Below, piece after piece: positions 6,533 through 8,369 of a DNA stretch of 8,369 nucleotides. The translations under genes were made by a program, and so were the position numbers. A model generated the notes under the pieces. That model searched no databases. It had not been told where the DNA came from and saw only the letters and a program-made list of their open reading frames with translations. The stretch spans positions 1 to 8,369 of the forward strand of contig CANHAW010000072.1 in the NCBI GenBank assembly GCA_947458675.1. The letters are read 5' to 3'. Origin of the DNA: Beijerinckiaceae bacterium. Its GTDB lineage: Bacteria; Pseudomonadota; Alphaproteobacteria; Rhizobiales; Beijerinckiaceae. Each line of letters starts with the position of its first letter. The stretch's first letter is position 1.

Positions 6533-6561
6533 CCAGCCGCCGCCAGCAATGGCGGCGCTGG
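6533..6561 (+). terminator. Strong stem-loop downstream of fdxA, possible terminator without T tract
   Basis: ccag (6533-6536) pairs with ctgg (6558-6561) and cgccgcc (6538-6544) with ggcggcg (6551-6557). This gives 11 bp with one bulged C and an AGCAAT loop. It starts 44 nt after the fdxA stop. No run of T follows at once, so it may protect the 3' end of the mRNA or stop transcription inefficiently rather than act as a classic intrinsic terminator. Confidence 0.4.
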
Positions 6562-6572
6562 AGCTGAATTCT

Positions 6573-6601
6573 TTGATTTGGATCGATTTTCGTGCTATTG
6601 A
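6573..6601 (+). promoter_or_regulatory. Candidate promoter for carD
   Basis: TTGATT (6573-6578) and TATTGA (6596-6601) are 17 bp apart, and TG at 6593-6594 gives an extended -10 (TGC before the box). The -10 matches consensus at only three positions, but the site lies in the only AT-rich patch of the region and between fdxA and carD. A start here would give a carD leader of about 270 nt. Confidence 0.3.
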
Positions 6602-6641
6602 ATTATTTAACAGTCGAATATTCCGGAAACGTGTCTGCTCC

Positions 6642-6663
6642 AGCCCGGCTTTCTCCGGGCTTT
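6642..6663 (+). terminator. Stem-loop with short T tail, weak terminator or leader attenuator
   Basis: agcccgg (6642-6648) pairs with ccgggct (6655-6661) around a CTTTCT loop, followed by only TTT and then GCG. The GC-rich stem is terminator-like but the T tail is short. If the candidate promoter at 6573-6601 is real, this hairpin lies in the carD leader, not after fdxA. Confidence 0.35.
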
Positions 6664-6864
6664 GCGTCAAACACTGGCTCTGCCGTGCACAAGCTGGCGG
6701 GGCCTGACATCAGGACAGTTCGTGAATGCGGCTGAGGAGTCGCGTGATCGCCGTGAATGCCGTCCGCCCATGGGCAGAGGCTTCCGCGGTGGTGGCGCGT
6801 CGCTCCATGGGGGAGTTGCGTATCTGCTCCCGTCGGCGTCCCGGTGTCCAACCCGGGGCAATAT

Positions 6865-6869
6865 AGGAG
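6865..6869 (+). promoter_or_regulatory. Ribosome binding site of carD
   Basis: AGGAG ends 9 nt before the ATG at 6879. An in-frame TAG at 6864-6866 overlaps it, so the reading frame cannot start further upstream. ATG 6879 is therefore the 5'-most start of the long carD form. Confidence 0.8.
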
Positions 6870-6878
6870 TGCCCAGTC

Positions 6879-8369
6879 ATGGCGTCGTCGAAGAAGCCCG
6901 TCACCGCATCCAAGTCAAAGAGCTCCAAATCCGGTTCTGCAGCCGCTGCGACCCGGAAAACGGAGACCAAGGCCGCCCCCAAAGCGGCGGCCGGTAAGGC
7001 GAAGGCTTCGACCCCGGTCAAGGCTGCGGCTCCCGCCAAGCCCGCTGTAAAGGGCAAGGACAAGGCTCCAGAAAAGAATAAATCGGTGGCCAAGCCTGCA
7101 GCCAAGCCGGCAGCCAAGCCTGCTGCCAAGACGGCTGCCAAGCCCGCCGCCAAATCCGCGGCCAAGTCCGCCGCCAAGCCGGTTGAAAAGCCGGCTGCCA
7201 AGCCCGCTGCTGCTGCGGCCACAAAGACAAAGGTCACGGAGAAAGACTTGGGCAAGACTGCTGCTAAATCCGCTGCTGCTAAACCCGCTGCCGCCAAGCC
7301 TGTTGCCGCCAAGCCTGCTCCTGCCAAGCCTGCTCCTGCCAAGCCTGCTCTTGCCAAGCCTGAGCCTGCCAAGCCTGTTGCTGCCAAACCTGCTGCTGCC
7401 AAGCCAGCTCCCGTAAAGCCGGTCGCGGCCAAGCCCGTTGCGAAGGCGGCGGCCAAGCCTGCGGCAAAATCTGCTGAAAAGGCTCCAGCTCCTTCCGCCA
7501 CCAAGCCGGTGGAGAAGGCGCCCGCCAAGGCCGATACCAAACCGCCAGTTAAACAACCGGCGCCTGCAAAGAGCGAAAAGGCGGCTCCTGAGCCCAAGGT
7601 TGTTGCCGCCAAATCTGAGCCGAACAAGTCTGAGGCAGCCGCCAAGCCGGCCGCAGAAAAGAAAATTGCAGCCAAGCCGGAGCGGGTTGCCGCGTCGGGC
7701 GTTGCTGGCAAGCCAGAGGCCAAAGAAGCCCGAAAAAATGGGGGGAAATCAGCCAAATCGGCCGCTGCGGCCGCGCCCCAGCCTGTTGTCCAGCGTCCCA
7801 AGGCGCAATTGGCGGCAGGTTCCTCGGCTGCTCCGGCAGCTGCCACAATGAAGGACATTTCGGTGAAGTCTTTGCAGACGACGAATGCAGGCAAGACACA
7901 GGCTGCGGCTCCGGCTGTTCCTGCGAAGGCGATCGACAAAACGGTCGCCAAACCGAGCGCCAACCGCTCCGGTTTCAAAGTCAATGAATTCATCGTTTAC
8001 CCGGCCCATGGCGTCGGCCAGATCATTGCGATCGATGAACAGGAAGTCGCCGGTTTCAAGCTCGAGCTTTTTGTCATCAATTTCATGAAGGACAAGATGA
8101 CCTTGAAGGTGCCGATGCCAAAGGTTTTGGCAGGCGCCATCCGCAAGCTCGCAGATGCAGAGACCGTTCAAAAGGCGCTCGACATCCTCACAGGACGCGC
8201 GCGCATCAAGCGCACCATGTGGTCGCGTCGCGCGCAGGAATATGAGGCCAAGATCAATTCGGGCGATCTGTTGCAGATTTCCGAAGTGGTACGCGATCTC
8301 TATCGTTCGGAAGCCCAGCCCGAACAATCCTATTCCGAGCGTCAGCTCTATGAAGCCGCGCTCGACAGA
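6879..8369 (+). CDS. carD: CarD/CdnL-family transcription regulator with a 365-residue Lys/Ala/Pro-rich N-terminal extension (3' end outside window)
   Basis: The frame stays open from ATG 6879 to the last base, giving 497 residues and no stop. Residues 1-365 are low complexity, dominated by Lys, Ala and Pro, with no Phe, Trp, Tyr, Cys or His. They resemble a histone H1 tail or the C-terminus of AlgP. The folded part starts at Phe366 (FKVNEFIVYPAHGVGQI), the Tudor-like RNA polymerase-interacting domain that binds the beta subunit. The helical DNA-binding part follows: RTMWSRRAQEYEAKINSGDL with Trp448, which aligns with the minor-groove wedge Trp of Mycobacterium tuberculosis CarD, then EVVRDLYR and SYSERQLYEAALDR. 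CarD/CdnL proteins stabilise promoter open complexes, notably at rRNA genes, and are usually about 160-200 residues. The tail may add non-specific DNA or RNA affinity (inference). An in-frame ATG at 7848 (residue 324) could yield a near-canonical short form but has no evident ribosome binding site. Confidence 0.95.
   Translation, partial: MASSKKPVTASKSKSSKSGSAAAATRKTETKAAPKAAAGKAKASTPVKAAAPAKPAVKGKDKAPEKNKSVAKPAAKPAAKPAAKTAAKPAAKSAAKSAAKPVEKPAAKPAAAAATKTKVTEKDLGKTAAKSAAAKPAAAKPVAAKPAPAKPAPAKPALAKPEPAKPVAAKPAAAKPAPVKPVAAKPVAKAAAKPAAKSAEKAPAPSATKPVEKAPAKADTKPPVKQPAPAKSEKAAPEPKVVAAKSEPNKSEAAAKPAAEKKIAAKPERVAASGVAGKPEAKEARKNGGKSAKSAAAAAPQPVVQRPKAQLAAGSSAAPAAATMKDISVKSLQTTNAGKTQAAAPAVPAKAIDKTVAKPSANRSGFKVNEFIVYPAHGVGQIIAIDEQEVAGFKLELFVINFMKDKMTLKVPMPKVLAGAIRKLADAETVQKALDILTGRARIKRTMWSRRAQEYEAKINSGDLLQISEVVRDLYRSEAQPEQSYSERQLYEAALDR
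7092..7211 (+). repeat. Ten tandem 12-nt units encoding KPAA-like tetrapeptides
   Basis: Inside the carD N-terminal extension, ten successive 12-nt units of the form AAG-CCN-GCN-GCC encode KPAA with variants KTAA, KSAA, KPVE. The Lys codon and most final GCC codons are constant while third positions of Pro and Ala drift, so the repeat is old or under protein-level selection. Confidence 0.85.
7278..7442 (+). repeat. Eleven tandem 15-nt units encoding AKPAP/AKPVA-like pentapeptides
   Basis: Eleven in-register 15-nt units run through this stretch, most of the form GCC-AAG-CCT-G(C/T)T-NCT. They encode AKPAA, AKPVA, AKPAP, AKPAL, AKPEP and VKPVA. Adjacent units at 7308-7322 and 7323-7337 are identical, and several others differ by one to three bases. 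They look younger than the 12-nt array upstream. Register with the reading frame is kept throughout. Confidence 0.88.

Larger units (their letters stand above)
6490..6878 (+). other. Non-coding region between fdxA and carD
   Basis: These 389 nt hold no convincing gene. From left to right: a strong stem-loop (6533-6561), an AT-rich stretch (about 6562-6625) with a candidate promoter, a second stem-loop (6642-6661) followed by only three T, and about 200 nt of GC-rich leader. The leader ends in a small hairpin (6838-6859) just before the carD ribosome binding site. Open frames crossing the right half (for example 6662-6997) overlap the carD gene and look non-coding. Confidence 0.6.

Noticed and set aside
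6662..6997. 111-codon plus-strand frame before and into carD
   Set aside because: It overlaps the start of carD in another frame, has no recognised domain, and its second half is a shadow of the carD repeats.
7092..7442. Short direct repeats as a possible CRISPR array
   Set aside because: Units are 12 or 15 nt, contiguous, without spacers and in frame with a protein. They are coding low-complexity repeats.
6915..7556. Gly/Arg/Leu/Ser-rich minus-strand frame resembling a repeat protein
   Set aside because: Another frame shadow of the same 12- and 15-nt repeats, with no start signal or domain.
6710..7993. 427-codon minus-strand frame rich in Gly/Leu/Ala, looking like a repetitive membrane or surface protein
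   Set aside because: It is the antisense image of the GCC-AAG-CCN repeats of the carD extension. The plus-strand frame continues into a textbook CarD domain.

Overview
The window looks like chromosomal core DNA of an alphaproteobacterium, most likely order Hyphomicrobiales (Rhizobiales). The reasons are an aerobic-type cobaltochelatase CobT, a long alphaproteobacterial form of ribosomal protein L28, a large SUV3-like helicase followed by an S4-domain gene, a seven-iron ferredoxin (FdxA) and a CarD/CdnL regulator. The gene order and protein features fit methylotrophic or Beijerinckiaceae-like relatives, but the genus cannot be fixed from sequence alone. There are no tRNA, rRNA, CRISPR, prophage or insertion sequence signals.

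Layout, left to right. Positions 1-605 (+) hold the 3' end of cobT, cut by the window edge. It converges on rpmB (677-973, -), with one bidirectional intrinsic terminator between them (626-656). rpmB has a strong housekeeping promoter (1177-1205, -) and a leader of about 195 nt with mutually exclusive stems. A secreted DUF3108 protein of unknown function (1296-2138, +) is divergent from it. After a gene-poor 316 nt come a 1056-residue SUV3-like helicase (2455-5625, +) and, three bases after its stop and in the same frame, an Hsp15-like S4 RNA-binding protein starting at TTG (5629-6048, +). fdxA follows (6151-6489, +). A 389-nt non-coding stretch with two stem-loops leads to carD (6879 to the window end, +), which is open at its 3' edge.

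The genes do not form one pathway. CobT belongs to cobalamin synthesis, L28 to the ribosome, helicase plus S4 protein to RNA handling, FdxA to electron transfer, and CarD to control of transcription initiation. The clearest functional pair is the helicase and S4 gene, which are almost certainly co-transcribed.

The most unusual object is the CarD homologue. Its RNA polymerase-binding and DNA-binding part starts only at about residue 366. Before it lie 365 residues of Lys/Ala/Pro-rich low-complexity sequence resembling a histone H1 tail, encoded by tandem 12-nt and then 15-nt repeats. Other points worth a second look are the switch-like rpmB leader, the charge-segregated tail of the helicase, a base-composition step inside the helicase gene, and a hairpin beside the fdxA ribosome binding site. 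I found no clearly new defence system or mobile system.
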